Assembly: GCF_030816965.1 (NCBI RefSeq)
Contig: NZ_JAUSYQ010000002.1
Span: 9,042,001 to 9,106,000, forward strand
Length of the DNA: 64,000 nucleotides
From: Streptomyces canus
GTDB lineage: Bacteria; Actinomycetota; Actinomycetes; Streptomycetales; Streptomycetaceae
Direction: 5' to 3'
Position 1 is the first letter of the stretch; the number at the start of each line of letters is the position of its first letter. The notes under the pieces are model-generated. The model was given only the letters and a program-made list of their open reading frames with translations, was not told the origin of the DNA and did no database searches. The translations under genes were made by a program, and so were the position numbers. This document shows positions 15,841 to 25,187 of the stretch, piece by piece.

Positions 15841-18658
15841 CTCGCCGGGTCCCTTCGGGGTCGTAGAGGACGAAGTCGGTCACCTCGACCGGCACCAGGG
15901 CCTCGCCCACCGGGGCGAGCAGGGTCTGGCCCTTCCTCGCCTGTCCGTCGGCGACGAGGGCGAGGGCGAAGGGGCGGCCCAGGGCCGGGCTGTGGTAGCT
16001 GGAGGTGACGTGGCCGAGCATCGGCACGGGCACGGTCTCCAAGGAGACGTCCGCCGCGACGAGTTGGGTGCCCTCGGGCAGCCGGGTCGTACGGTCGGCC
16101 GGGAGCAGGCCGACCAGTTGCTTGCGGTCGGTGCGGGCGGTGTCGGCGCGGGCGAAGGACCGTTTGCCGATGAAGTCCTTCTGCTTCGACACCACCCAGG
16201 ACATGCCCGCGTCCTGCGGGGTGACCGTGCCGTCGGTGTCCTGGCCGACGATGATGTAGCCCTTCTCGGCCCGCAGGACGTGCATCGTCTCGGTGCCGTA
16301 CGGGGTGATGCCGTAGGGCCGGCCGATCGCGTCCACCTCCTCCCAGACCGCGAGGCCGTACCACGCCGAGACGTTGACCTCGTAGGCGAGTTCGCCGGAG
16401 AAGGAGATCCGGCAGATCCGGGCCGGGACGCCGGAGGCCAGGGTCGTCTCGCGGAAGGCCATGAAGGGGAAAGCCTCGGTGGACAGATCGACATCAGGGG
16501 CCAGACTCGCGACCACCTCGCGCGACCGCGGACCGACGACGGCGATCGTCGCCCACTGCTCGGTCACCGAGGTGCAGTGCACGTCGAGCTCGGGCCACTC
16601 GGTCTGCGACCACTCCTCCAGCCAGTCCAGGACGCCCGCGGCGCCGCCGGTCGTGGTGGTCATGAAGTAGCGGTTGTCGTCGAGGCGCAGGGTCACACCG
16701 TCGTCGAAGATCATGCCGTCGGGCTTGCACATGACGCCGTAGCGGGCCGTGCCGGGCTTGAGCTTCTTGAAGGCGTTCGTGTAGATCCGGTTGAGGAACT
16801 CACCCGCGTCCGCGCCCCAGATCTCGATCTTGCCGAGGGTGGAGGCGTCCATGAACGCCACCCCCTCCCGGGCCGCCCGGCACTCGCGCGCCACGGCCGC
16901 GTCCATGTCCTCACCGGTCTGCGGGTAGTACCGGGGGCGCTTCCACTGCCCGACGTCCTCGAACTCCGCGCCGTGCGCCACATGCCAGCTGTGCAGGGAC
17001 GTGGTCCGCTCCGGATCGAACAACTCGCCGCGCTCACGCCCGGCCAGGGCGGCGAAGGCGATCGGCGTGTACGGCGCCCGGTAGGCCGTGGTGCCGATCT
17101 CTCCGAGCGAACCACCCAGGGCCTCGGCGATCACTCCGATCGCGTTGACGCCGGACGTCTTGCCCTGGTCGTTCGCCGTGCCGAGCGAGGTGTACCGCTT
17201 GACGTGCTCGACCCCGCGCATTCCCGCGCCGGTGGAGCGCCAGACGTCGGCGACGGTGACATCGCGCTGGAGGTCGACGAAGTGGCTGTCCCAGGTGCCG
17301 GGCTCGCCGTCGGGGGCGGGCACCAGCCACAGGGCGCGCGTCGGGCCGGGTGCGCGCCGCGCGACCTCGGCCGGTACGGGGACCGGGAACCCTGCCGCTG
17401 TCGCGGCCAGTGCTCCGGCCCGCCCCCCCTCGGCCAGACAGTCGTCGGGGTCGTACGTCCCCCGTGCCGCCCCCACGACCTGCTGATCCCGTACGACCCC
17501 CTCCGGCACGAACGCGGCGAGCCCGGAGTCCCAGCGCAGCCGCCCCTGGCGCTGGCTGTGCAGATGCACCACCGGACTCCAGCCGCCCGACACGGCGAGC
17601 AGATCGCAGGTGAACGACTCGGGTTCACCAGTGAGTTGGCCCTCGCCGTCGAGGGCGCGCACGGTGACGCCGGTGAGCCGGTGCTCGCCCGCCGTACCGA
17701 CCACCGCGCTGCCCGTCAGCACCCGTACCCCGGTCGCCGCGGCCACCTCGGCGGCCCGGTCGGACAGTTCGGGGCGCGCGTCCACGACGACGGCGACGGG
17801 GATCCCGGCCGCACACAGGTCGGCGACCGTGTCATAGGCGCTGTCGTTGGTCGTGCTCACCACGGCCCGCGAACCCGGTGCCACGGCATACCGGTTGAGA
17901 TAGGTGCGCACGGCCCCGGCGAGCATCACGCCGGGCCGGTCGTTGCCCGCGAAGACCAGCGGACGCTCGTGCGCACCGGTCGCGAGGACCACCTGGCGGG
18001 CCCGTATGTGCCACAGCCGCTGCCGGGAGACGCCTTCGGGAGCGGCCGCGCCGAGGTGGTCGGTGCGCCGCTGCAGCGCCAGCACGTAGTTGTCGTCGTA
18101 CGACCCGAAGGCCGTGGTCCGATGCAGTACGACGGCCTCGGGCGCGGCGTCGAGCGCGGCGCGCAGCTCGTCGGCACGCTCCCCGTCGGCGGGCTCGGGC
18201 CGCTCGTCGACGAGGAGCACGCGGGCGCCGGAGGCGGCGGCAGCGGCGGCGGCTGCGAGACCGGCCGGCCCGGCGCCGACGACCAGGACGTCGGTGTGGA
18301 CGTACTTCTTGTCGTAGACGGCGGGATCCGGAGTGAGGTCCAGGCGGCCCATCCCGGAGAGCGTGGTGGCGGACAGGCCGTCGTACAGCTCGACGGTCGT
18401 GGCCGGGAGCATGCCCTCCGAGCACGAACCGCCCAGCTGGACCAGGGCGTTCGGCTCCTCGACACCCGCGGCGACGATGCCGCGCGGGCGGCCGCGGTAG
18501 AGCGAGGGGGCGACCTCGACGAGCCCGTTCGCCAGCATCGCGGAGGCGAGGGTGTCGCCGGGGTGACCGGTCAACTCCCGTCCGTCGACGGTGAATCGCA
18601 GCAAGGTGCCGCGGTCGACACGGCCGCCTCGCGGCAGCCGGAAGCGCTGGTCGGTCAT
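15833..18658 (-). CDS. soxA: Sarcosine oxidase alpha subunit
   Basis: 941-residue alpha subunit. The N-terminal ferredoxin-like segment ([24 protein letters not shown]) and an NAD-binding Rossmann region ([14 protein letters not shown]) are followed by a second dinucleotide-fold region and a C-terminal GcvT-like folate-binding half ([50 protein letters not shown]). In characterised enzymes this half passes the demethylation carbon to tetrahydrofolate. It overlaps soxD by four bases upstream and soxG downstream. Full length compared with the family. Confidence 0.95.
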   Translation of the reverse strand: MTDQRFRLPRGGRVDRGTLLRFTVDGRELTGHPGDTLASAMLANGLVEVAPSLYRGRPRGIVAAGVEEPNALVQLGGSCSEGMLPATTVELYDGLSATTLSGMGRLDLTPDPAVYDKKYVHTDVLVVGAGPAGLAAAAAAAASGARVLLVDERPEPADGERADELRAALDAAPEAVVLHRTTAFGSYDDNYVLALQRRTDHLGAAAPEGVSRQRLWHIRARQVVLATGAHERPLVFAGNDRPGVMLAGAVRTYLNRYAVAPGSRAVVSTTNDSAYDTVADLCAAGIPVAVVVDARPELSDRAAEVAAATGVRVLTGSAVVGTAGEHRLTGVTVRALDGEGQLTGEPESFTCDLLAVSGGWSPVVHLHSQRQGRLRWDSGLAAFVPEGVVRDQQVVGAARGTYDPDDCLAEGGRAGALAATAAGFPVPVPAEVARRAPGPTRALWLVPAPDGEPGTWDSHFVDLQRDVTVADVWRSTGAGMRGVEHVKRYTSLGTANDQGKTSGVNAIGVIAEALGGSLGEIGTTAYRAPYTPIAFAALAGRERGELFDPERTTSLHSWHVAHGAEFEDVGQWKRPRYYPQTGEDMDAAVARECRAAREGVAFMDASTLGKIEIWGADAGEFLNRIYTNAFKKLKPGTARYGVMCKPDGMIFDDGVTLRLDDNRYFMTTTTGGAAGVLDWLEEWSQTEWPELDVHCTSVTEQWATIAVVGPRSREVVASLAPDVDLSTEAFPFMAFRETTLASGVPARICRISFSGELAYEVNVSAWYGLAVWEEVDAIGRPYGITPYGTETMHVLRAEKGYIIVGQDTDGTVTPQDAGMSWVVSKQKDFIGKRSFARADTARTDRKQLVGLLPADRTTRLPEGTQLVAADVSLETVPVPMLGHVTSSYHSPALGRPFALALVADGQARKGQTLLAPVGEALVPVEVTDFVLYDPEGTRRDG

Positions 18659-18936
18659 CGGTTCCCTCCCGGGCGTGGCTCGTCGAGCCGGTACGAGGTC
18701 AGCACCTCGTGGGTGGCGGTGTCGCGCAGGACGTTGAACCAGCGGCGGCAGCCGATGCTGTGCATCCACCGTTCCGCGAAGGGGCCCTTGGGGTTGTCGC
18801 GGTAGAAGACGTACTCGGCCCACTGCTCGTCGGTGAGGTCGGCGGGGGACTCGGGGTGGGGGACATGGGCCTGACCGCCGTAGTGGTACTCGGTCTCGTT
18901 CCGCGGTCCGCACCATGGGCAGGTGATCAGCAGCAC
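18655..18936 (-). CDS. soxD: Sarcosine oxidase delta subunit
   Basis: 93-residue zinc-binding delta subunit. The N-terminal CPWCG (C6, C9), histidines at [11 protein letters not shown] and the C-terminal [12 protein letters not shown] stretch match SoxD. It lies between soxB and soxA and overlaps soxA by ATGA-type coupling, the conserved B-D-A-G order. Confidence 0.94.
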   Translation of the reverse strand: MLLITCPWCGPRNETEYHYGGQAHVPHPESPADLTDEQWAEYVFYRDNPKGPFAERWMHSIGCRRWFNVLRDTATHEVLTSYRLDEPRPGGNR

Positions 18937-18954
18937 GGCGTTCTCCTCAATGCC

Positions 18955-20175
18955 TCAGTGGGCCACGGCCGCGGCGCCGTGTTCGTCGATCAGCGCACCG
19001 GTCGTGAAACGGTCGAGGGCGAAGGGGGCGTTCAGCGGATGCGGTTCGCCGGTGGCGATGGTGTGCGCGAAGGTCCAGCCGGCCGCCGGAGTGGCCTTGA
19101 AACCGCCGGTTCCCCACCCGCAGTTGACGTACAGGTTCTCGACCGGCGTGCTGCCGATGATCGGCGAGGCGTCCGGAGTGACGTCGACGATGCCGCCCCA
19201 GGTGCGCAGCACATGCGCCCTCGCGAAGATCGGGAACAGCTCGACGGCGGCGGCCATCTGCTGCTCGATCACATGGAACGAGCCGCGTTGTCCGTAGCCG
19301 TTGTACGAGTCGACGCCCGCGCCCATCACCAGCTCGCCCTTGTGGGCCTGGGAGACGTAGACGTGCACGTGGTTCGACATGACGACGGTCGGATGCACCG
19401 GCTCGTGCAGCTCGGAGACCAGGGCCTGCAGGGGGTGGGACTGCACCGGCAGCCGTACGCCCGCCCGCTCGGCCAGCACGCTGCTGTGCCCGGCGGCCGC
19501 GAGACCGACCCGGCCGGCGTGGATGCGGCCGCGGTTGGTGTCGACGCCCACGACCCGGTCGCCGTCCCTGAGGAAGCCGGTGACCTCGCAGCCCTGGATC
19601 AGGTCCACGCCCAGCTCGTCGGCGCGGCGGGCCAGCGCCCAGGCGACGTGGTCGTGCTTGGCGATGCCGGCGCGCGGCTGGAAGGTGGCGCCGAGCACCG
19701 GATACCGGGTGCGGGACGAGACGTTGAGGATGGGGCAGACCTTGGCGACCTCGTCCGGCTCCAGCCACTCGGCGTCGACCCCGTTGAGACGGTTGGCGTT
19801 GACACGGCGCACGCCCTCGCGGACGTCCTGCGGGGTGTGCGCGAGGTTGAGGACACCGCGCTGGCTGAACAGGAAGTCGTATTCCAGCTCCTCCGGGAGC
19901 CGCTCCCACAGCTTCAGCGCGTGCTCGTAGATCGCCGCGCTCTCGTCCCACAGGTAGTTGGAGCGGATGATCGTGGTGTTGCGGGCCATGTTGCCGCCCG
20001 CGAGCCAGCCTTTCTCCAGGACGGCCACATTGGTGATGCCGTGGTTCTTGGCGAGGTAGTAGGCGGTGGCCAGACCGTGCCCGCCCGCGCCGACGATGAC
20101 GACGTCGTACGAGGGGCGCGGGTCGGGGTTGCGCCAGAGGAAGTCCGGGTGTTCCGGCAGCGGTTCGGCGGTCAT
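18955..20175 (-). CDS. soxB: Sarcosine oxidase beta subunit
   Basis: 406-residue flavoprotein of the DadA/GlyOx-type family. The FAD-binding [18 protein letters not shown] is near residue 27, followed by [16 protein letters not shown], the region family members use near covalent FMN attachment, and the C-terminal [15 protein letters not shown] and [14 protein letters not shown]. It carries the sarcosine oxidation site. The start overlaps the stop of glyA by four bases, so SHMT and oxidase are translationally coupled. Confidence 0.95.
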   Translation of the reverse strand: MTAEPLPEHPDFLWRNPDPRPSYDVVIVGAGGHGLATAYYLAKNHGITNVAVLEKGWLAGGNMARNTTIIRSNYLWDESAAIYEHALKLWERLPEELEYDFLFSQRGVLNLAHTPQDVREGVRRVNANRLNGVDAEWLEPDEVAKVCPILNVSSRTRYPVLGATFQPRAGIAKHDHVAWALARRADELGVDLIQGCEVTGFLRDGDRVVGVDTNRGRIHAGRVGLAAAGHSSVLAERAGVRLPVQSHPLQALVSELHEPVHPTVVMSNHVHVYVSQAHKGELVMGAGVDSYNGYGQRGSFHVIEQQMAAAVELFPIFARAHVLRTWGGIVDVTPDASPIIGSTPVENLYVNCGWGTGGFKATPAAGWTFAHTIATGEPHPLNAPFALDRFTTGALIDEHGAAAVAH

Positions 20176-21476
20176 GCCGGGCCTCCGTCGAGGTGGGGGT
20201 AGAGCGGGAAGGCGGCGGCGAGCTTCTCGACCCGGGCGCGCAGTTCGTCGTCGGGCCGTTCGCCCTTCAGGGCCTCGGCGATGATGTCGGCGACCTCGCG
20301 GAACTCCGTCTCGCCGAAGCCGCGGGTGGCCAGGGCGGGCGTACCGATCCGCAGGCCCGACGAGACCATCGGCGGGCGCGGGTCGAAGGGCACGGCGTTG
20401 CGGTTGACGGTGATGCCGATCTGGTGCAGCCGGTCCTCGGCCTGCTTCCCGTCGAGCTCGGAGTTCCTCAGGTCCACCAGGACCAGGTGGACCTCGGTGC
20501 CGCCGGTCAGCACCGTGATCCCGGCCTCGGCGACGTCGTCGGCGAGCAGCCGTCCGGCGAGGATCTTCGCTCCCCGCAGCGTGCGCCGCTGTCGCTCCTT
20601 GAACTCCTCGCCCGCCGCCACCTTGAAGGCCACCGCCTTCGCCGCGATCACGTGCTCCAGCGGGCCGCCCTGCTGGCCGGGGAAGACCGCCGAGTTGATC
20701 TTCTTGGCCAGGTCGGCGCGGCTGAGGATGACACCGCCGCGCGGGCCCCCGAGGGTCTTGTGGGTGGTGGTCGTGACGACGTCGGCGTACGGCACCGGGC
20801 TCGGGTGGAGTCCTGCGGCCACCAGACCGGCGAAGTGGGCCATGTCCACCATCAGATACGCGCCCACCGCGTCGGCGATCCGGCGGAACGCGGCGAAGTC
20901 CAGCTGCCGGGGGTAGGCCGACCAGCCCGCGACGATCATCTTGGGCCGGTGGGCGAGGGCGAGCTGTTCGACCTCGTCCATGTCGACGCGCAGGTCGGAC
21001 TCGCGTACGTGGTACGGGACGACGTTGTAGAGCTTGCCCGAGTAGTTGAGGCGCATGCCGTGGGTCAGGTGCCCGCCGTGCGCCAGGTCGAGGCCGAGGA
21101 TCGTGTCGCCGGGCTCGAGCAGGGCGAACATCGCGGCCGCGTTGGCCTGCGCGCCCGAGTGCGGCTGGACGTTCGCGGCCTCGGCGCCGAAGAGCTCCTT
21201 GACCCTGGCGATGGCCAACCGCTCGATGACGTCGACGTGTTCGCAGCCGCCGTAGTAGCGGCGGCCCGGGTAGCCCTCGGCGTACTTGTTGGTCAGGACC
21301 GAGCCCTGCGCCTCCATCACGGCGGCCGGGGCGAAGTTCTCCGAGGCGATCATCTCGAGTGTGGACTGCTGGCGGTGCAGTTCGGCGGCCACGGCGGTGG
21401 CGACGTCCGGGTCGAGCTCGCTGAGGGGCAGGGAGAGGGGTGAGGTGGGCGTGGTGAGCGACGTACTCGTTGCCAT
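20172..21476 (-). CDS. glyA: Serine hydroxymethyltransferase (sox-operon paralogue)
   Basis: 434-residue PLP enzyme interconverting glycine plus methylene-tetrahydrofolate with serine. The PLP lysine is K240 in [34 protein letters not shown] and HSGAQAN are intact. As first gene of the sox operon it can combine the glycine and the methylene-THF formed from sarcosine into serine. A GntR operator-like palindrome lies 36 bases upstream of the start. Most streptomycetes also have a housekeeping copy elsewhere, so this is probably the catabolic one. Confidence 0.95.
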   Translation of the reverse strand: MATSTSLTTPTSPLSLPLSELDPDVATAVAAELHRQQSTLEMIASENFAPAAVMEAQGSVLTNKYAEGYPGRRYYGGCEHVDVIERLAIARVKELFGAEAANVQPHSGAQANAAAMFALLEPGDTILGLDLAHGGHLTHGMRLNYSGKLYNVVPYHVRESDLRVDMDEVEQLALAHRPKMIVAGWSAYPRQLDFAAFRRIADAVGAYLMVDMAHFAGLVAAGLHPSPVPYADVVTTTTHKTLGGPRGGVILSRADLAKKINSAVFPGQQGGPLEHVIAAKAVAFKVAAGEEFKERQRRTLRGAKILAGRLLADDVAEAGITVLTGGTEVHLVLVDLRNSELDGKQAEDRLHQIGITVNRNAVPFDPRPPMVSSGLRIGTPALATRGFGETEFREVADIIAEALKGERPDDELRARVEKLAAAFPLYPHLDGGPA

Positions 21477-21511
21477 CTGTGCACCATCCTGAGAGCCAGC
21501 TAATGAGCAAC

Positions 21512-21521
21512 TGATATATCA
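21512..21521. promoter_or_regulatory. GntR operator-like palindrome TGATATATCA between glyA and the GntR gene
   Basis: A perfect 10-bp palindrome in an otherwise G/C-rich divergent gap, 36 bases from the glyA start and 51 from the GntR start. A TANNNT-type -10 (TAAGGT, 21532-21537) for the rightward gene lies 10 bases beyond it, so bound repressor would block both directions. Confidence 0.6.
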
Positions 21522-21571
21522 GCCTCTGCGGTAAGGTATGGGAGCTCGCCGCACAGGTCAAGGGGGCATCC

Positions 21572-22231
21572 ATGCAGCAGGTCGCGACCCAGCTCGAGGA
21601 GCTGTCGCTCGCGGAGCGCGCCTACCGCGCCATCCGGGACCGGCTCGTCATGCTCGAGATCCGCCCCGGCGCGCCGATCAACGAGGAGCAGCTGGGGCAG
21701 TCCCTCGGCGTCGGACGCACGCCCGTGCGCGAGGCGCTCAAACGGCTCCAGTACGAACGCCTGATCACGACCTACCCCCGTCGCGGCACCTTCGCCACCG
21801 AGGTGAACATCACCGACCTGGCGCACATCTCCGAGGTGCGCCAGGAACTGGAACCCCTGGCCGCGGCGCAGGCCGCGCGGCGCGCCACGGCCGCCGACCG
21901 GGCCGACCTGACGGCCCTGCGGCGGGAACTCGAAACCGCCGGGACTCCCGGGCGGGACTCCGGCCAGCTCATGCACCTGGACCTCCAGGTCCACCGCGCC
22001 ATCTACACCGCCACGCACAACCCCTACCTGGAGGACACCCTCGTCCGCCACGACAATCTGGCCACCCGCATCTGGTGCCTGTTCGTGGACCGGCTCGCCG
22101 ACATGGCCGGCCATGTCGAGGAGCACGGACCGCTGATCGAGGCGATCGTCTCCGGCGACGCCGACACGGCGGCGCGGCTCGCCCGCAGCCACGTCGCGGG
22201 TTTCGAACAGGCGATCCGCGAGGCGATCTGA
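21572..22231 (+). CDS. GntR-family (FadR/FCD) regulator of the glyA-sox operon
   Basis: 219 residues. The GntR winged helix is at about 12-78 ([60 protein letters not shown]). An all-helical FCD effector domain follows with metal-ligand-type residues in [21 protein letters not shown] and the C-terminal H in [12 protein letters not shown]. Its divergent position and the shared palindrome make it the likely repressor of glyA-soxBDAG, perhaps responsive to sarcosine or a betaine-pathway intermediate (inference). Confidence 0.9.
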   Translation: MQQVATQLEELSLAERAYRAIRDRLVMLEIRPGAPINEEQLGQSLGVGRTPVREALKRLQYERLITTYPRRGTFATEVNITDLAHISEVRQELEPLAAAQAARRATAADRADLTALRRELETAGTPGRDSGQLMHLDLQVHRAIYTATHNPYLEDTLVRHDNLATRIWCLFVDRLADMAGHVEEHGPLIEAIVSGDADTAARLARSHVAGFEQAIREAI

Positions 22232-22246
22232 GACCGGCGGGCCGGG

Positions 22247-22259
22247 GCCCCTCCGGGGC
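22247..22259 (+). terminator. Possible weak terminator hairpin after the GntR gene
   Basis: GCCCC-TCC-GGGGC hairpin 15 bases after the GntR stop, with no T-run. Streptomyces terminators often lack U-tracts, but this stem is short. Confidence 0.3.
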
Positions 22260-22358
22260 TGATCAGGTGCGCGGCCGATTCCGGGTGCGGGCACGTCAGG
22301 TTGGGGGCGTACGTTGTCATCCGGCGTCTGTGGGCGGTCAGTTGAGAGGACGACGGAA

Positions 22359-23714
22359 GTGACGGGAAGTCTGTCTCGTAGGGCGGTGCTGGGCGGTATG
22401 GCCGGTGGCGCCGCCCTGTTGGCGGCGGGAGCCGGGTCGGCCGCGGCCGCCGGACCGGTCCGGGAGCCGTATGTCCCGCTGACCGTGGGCGACGGGGGCG
22501 GCCCGGTGGGGACGGACCGCGTCCATGTGCTGAAGGTCGGCCCCGACACGGCCCGTACGGTGCTGGTGATGGTTCCGGGGATGTTCGGGGCGGCGAACGA
22601 CTTCCGGTGGGCGGCCCGGGACCTGGTCGCGGCCGTGCCGGGAGTGCAGGTGTGGGCGTTCGACCGGCGGGAGGAGAACCTCGCCGATCGTTCGGGCTTC
22701 CGCACCGCCGACCCGGCCGCGTACTACCTGGACGGTCACTACCGTGCGCAGGACCCCGCGGCCTCCGCCTTCGCCGCCGGGTGGGGCCTGTCCCGCACGC
22801 TGGAGGATCTGCGCGCGGTCGTACGGGCCGCCGCCCGGGGCGGTCGGCGGGTGGTGCTCGGAGGCCACTCATGGGGAGCGACCACCGCCATGGCCTACGC
22901 CGCCTGGGACTTCGACGGCTGCCCCGGGTACCGGGACGTGGCTGCCCTGGTGCTGGTCGACGGCGGAGTGCGTGGTGCGTTCGACGGGACGGGAGAGCCG
23001 GTCGCCGACTCGCCGGAGCAGGTGAAGGAGCGGCTGGCGGCCATCGAGGACGGCGCGGTCTTCGACATGACCCTGAGCGCCGTGGGACTGGGTGACCGGG
23101 CGGAGAGCACCCAGATCTGGTACCAGCTCGCGGGCTGGTACGCCCATCGCGACCCGGACGGCCCCTCGGTCCTGCAGCCCCGTATGCCCGACGCCCTGCG
23201 GCCGCCGGTCCCGGTCACCAACGCGGGCCTGCTGGGCACCCTGGTGGACGCCGGCGCCGGCTGGCCGAACGACATCAGCGTGCACTCGGGACATCTGGCC
23301 GACAGCGGTGAACCGCGCGGCTGGGTCGACGACGGCATCACCCCCATCGGCCGGGTCGCCACCGCGTACGCGGGCGGCCCCGAACCGGCCGTATGGGAGT
23401 GGTACTGGCCGGCCCGGCTGTCGGTCGACCTCGATGTCACCGACCCCTACGCCGACACCGACACGGCCCGCTCTCTGGGCCTGCGGCTGAAGCACGCCGG
23501 AGGCCTGGACGTCCCGCTGTACGCCTTCCAGACGAGCTACGCCAGGGGAACGATCGTCTCGGCGGCCCGTGAGGTCGTGGCCGACTCGCGCATCCCGTAC
23601 GCGACGTACGAGACGGACAACGGGATGAACCATCTCGACCCGTTGTTCGCCGCCCCGCAGCACAACACGTTCACCCGCACCCTCGCACTTTTCCTCACCG
23701 GACTACTCCCCTGA
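22359..23714 (+). CDS. Tat-exported alpha/beta hydrolase
   Basis: About 451 residues with a twin-arginine leader (SLSRRAVLGGMAGGAALLAAG ending near SAAAA). The alpha/beta hydrolase core has the oxyanion strand LVMVPGMFGAANDF, a nucleophile elbow GGHSWGAT (serine) and a late histidine in DNGMNHLDPLF. Such secreted hydrolases act as esterases or lipases, but the substrate is unknown. GTG 22359 is preceded by GAGAGGA about 10 bases upstream. It is convergent with the GH43 gene, overlapping it by 12 bases. Confidence 0.82.
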   Translation: MTGSLSRRAVLGGMAGGAALLAAGAGSAAAAGPVREPYVPLTVGDGGGPVGTDRVHVLKVGPDTARTVLVMVPGMFGAANDFRWAARDLVAAVPGVQVWAFDRREENLADRSGFRTADPAAYYLDGHYRAQDPAASAFAAGWGLSRTLEDLRAVVRAAARGGRRVVLGGHSWGATTAMAYAAWDFDGCPGYRDVAALVLVDGGVRGAFDGTGEPVADSPEQVKERLAAIEDGAVFDMTLSAVGLGDRAESTQIWYQLAGWYAHRDPDGPSVLQPRMPDALRPPVPVTNAGLLGTLVDAGAGWPNDISVHSGHLADSGEPRGWVDDGITPIGRVATAYAGGPEPAVWEWYWPARLSVDLDVTDPYADTDTARSLGLRLKHAGGLDVPLYAFQTSYARGTIVSAAREVVADSRIPYATYETDNGMNHLDPLFAAPQHNTFTRTLALFLTGLLP

Positions 23715-25187
23715 GGGCGCGGTCAGTGTGACCCCGAGCGCCACCGGGGTGCCGAAGTTCGGAGTGCCGTCGGCGTTCCAGGTGAACTTCTGCGCCCGGG
23801 TGGTGCGGTTCATGTCGCAGCCGCCGCTCGCGGAGTTGTTGGCGTGGTAGACGATCCAGTCCTCGGTGCCGTCGGGCGACGTGAAGAAGCCGTTGTGGCC
23901 GGGGCCGTACACACCGTTAGCGTTGGACCGCTGGAAGACCGGGTCCGGCGACTTGACCCACGAGGAGGAGCTGAGCGGATCACCGCCGTTGTAGGTGAGC
24001 ATCCCCAGCTTGTAGTCGGGCGTGGAGCAGTGGCTGGCCGAGTAGACGATGAACGTCCTGCCGCCCCGCTGGAGCACCTCGGCCCCCTCGTTGACCGCGC
24101 CGCCCACCGTCTCCCAGCTGTAGGTGGGCGTGGACAGCACACGCCGGGTGCCGCTCGCGGTCCAGGGGTTGGACAGCGGCCGGATGAACATCGGCTGCGA
24201 ACCGTTGTAGAAGGTGCCCAACAGATAGAGCTTCCCGTCGAGTTGGAGGATGCTCGGGTCCAGTTCCCAGGTGTTGTCCTGGGTGGGGTCGAGCAGGTCG
24301 GCCTTGAAGCTGTAGGGGCCCATGGGGTCCAGCCCGGCGCTCTCCAGCACATGGATGCGCTGGGTGCCGAGGTCGTACGGCTCGCGCCCGGCCGTGTAGT
24401 AGAAGTACCACCGCTTCCCGTTGGGTCCGTCGAGCAGGTGGAACTCCGGAGCCCACATCGTGCCCGCCCCGTTGGGCCGGGTCAGGTTGAAGATCACCTG
24501 GTCGGAGGCGGTGGCGAGCCCGGCGAGGGTGCTCGCCCTGCGCATGGTGACCGTGGAGTTCCAGGTCGTGGTGGCGAGGTAGTAGGAACCGTCGTAGTAC
24601 GTCAGCCAGGGGTCGGGCCCGTGCTGGGAGAGCGGGTTGGTGAAGGTGCCCGGGGCGGTGCCGCCGCCGGTGAAGGCGGGCAGTCGCCACACCCGGCCGC
24701 CGCTTGTGGCGCACGGCAGTTGGACCAGGTTGGTGTTCGAGGCCGACGAACCACCGCTCGGCGCGACGCACTTGCCGGAGTCGACGGACACCAGGTTGAA
24801 GGTCTTGTCGGTACCCGCGACCGTCACCGGGACGAGCCGCCACTGCTGGTTCGTCCCGCCGTGGCAGGGCCACTGGATGATCGCCGCATTGTCCGACGTG
24901 GAGGCGCCGTTGACGTCGACGCACTGCCCGGAGCGGGTGGTGATCGTGTACGTGTCGCTCGTACCGGAGACGGGTGTGTAGACGAGGTTCTGGTCGGCGC
25001 CCGACGAGCAGGTGAACGCCCGGAGTTGAGCACCCGCCGTCGTCGAACCCCCGGGTAGATCCAGGCAGTTGCCGCCGCTCTGGTTCACCCCTGTCGAGGT
25101 GAAGGTGGTGGCGGCGGACGCGGGCGGTGCGACGAGCAGGGCCGTTGCCAGAACGAGCAGGGCCAGGAGGATTCTGGATCTGGTCAC
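23703..25187 (-). CDS. Secreted glycoside hydrolase family 43 with ricin-type lectin module
   Basis: 494 residues. A Sec signal peptide is cleaved near PASA (residue 25). A ricin-B/RICIN carbohydrate-binding module follows (about 30-172; QCVDVNGASTSDNAAIIQWPCHGGTNQQWRLVP shows the QxW pattern), then a five-bladed GH43 domain (about 180-494). The GH43 catalytic acids are visible as GPDPWLTYYDG, ELDPSI and VNEGAEV. GH43 enzymes mostly cleave alpha-L-arabinofuranosides or xylosides. The start overlaps the stop of the upstream 1,096-residue glycosidase, so both are made and exported together. Confidence 0.9.
   Translation of the reverse strand: MTRSRILLALLVLATALLVAPPASAATTFTSTGVNQSGGNCLDLPGGSTTAGAQLRAFTCSSGADQNLVYTPVSGTSDTYTITTRSGQCVDVNGASTSDNAAIIQWPCHGGTNQQWRLVPVTVAGTDKTFNLVSVDSGKCVAPSGGSSASNTNLVQLPCATSGGRVWRLPAFTGGGTAPGTFTNPLSQHGPDPWLTYYDGSYYLATTTWNSTVTMRRASTLAGLATASDQVIFNLTRPNGAGTMWAPEFHLLDGPNGKRWYFYYTAGREPYDLGTQRIHVLESAGLDPMGPYSFKADLLDPTQDNTWELDPSILQLDGKLYLLGTFYNGSQPMFIRPLSNPWTASGTRRVLSTPTYSWETVGGAVNEGAEVLQRGGRTFIVYSASHCSTPDYKLGMLTYNGGDPLSSSSWVKSPDPVFQRSNANGVYGPGHNGFFTSPDGTEDWIVYHANNSASGGCDMNRTTRAQKFTWNADGTPNFGTPVALGVTLTAPSGE

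Noticed and set aside
15800..18805. About 1,000-codon plus-strand frame opposite soxA
   Set aside because: soxA on the minus strand is a clear full-length family member with overlapping operon partners; the opposite frame has no recognisable domain.
21477..21571. Glycine riboswitch before glyA
   Set aside because: The gap is under 100 bases, holds the GntR palindrome and shows no paired-aptamer architecture.
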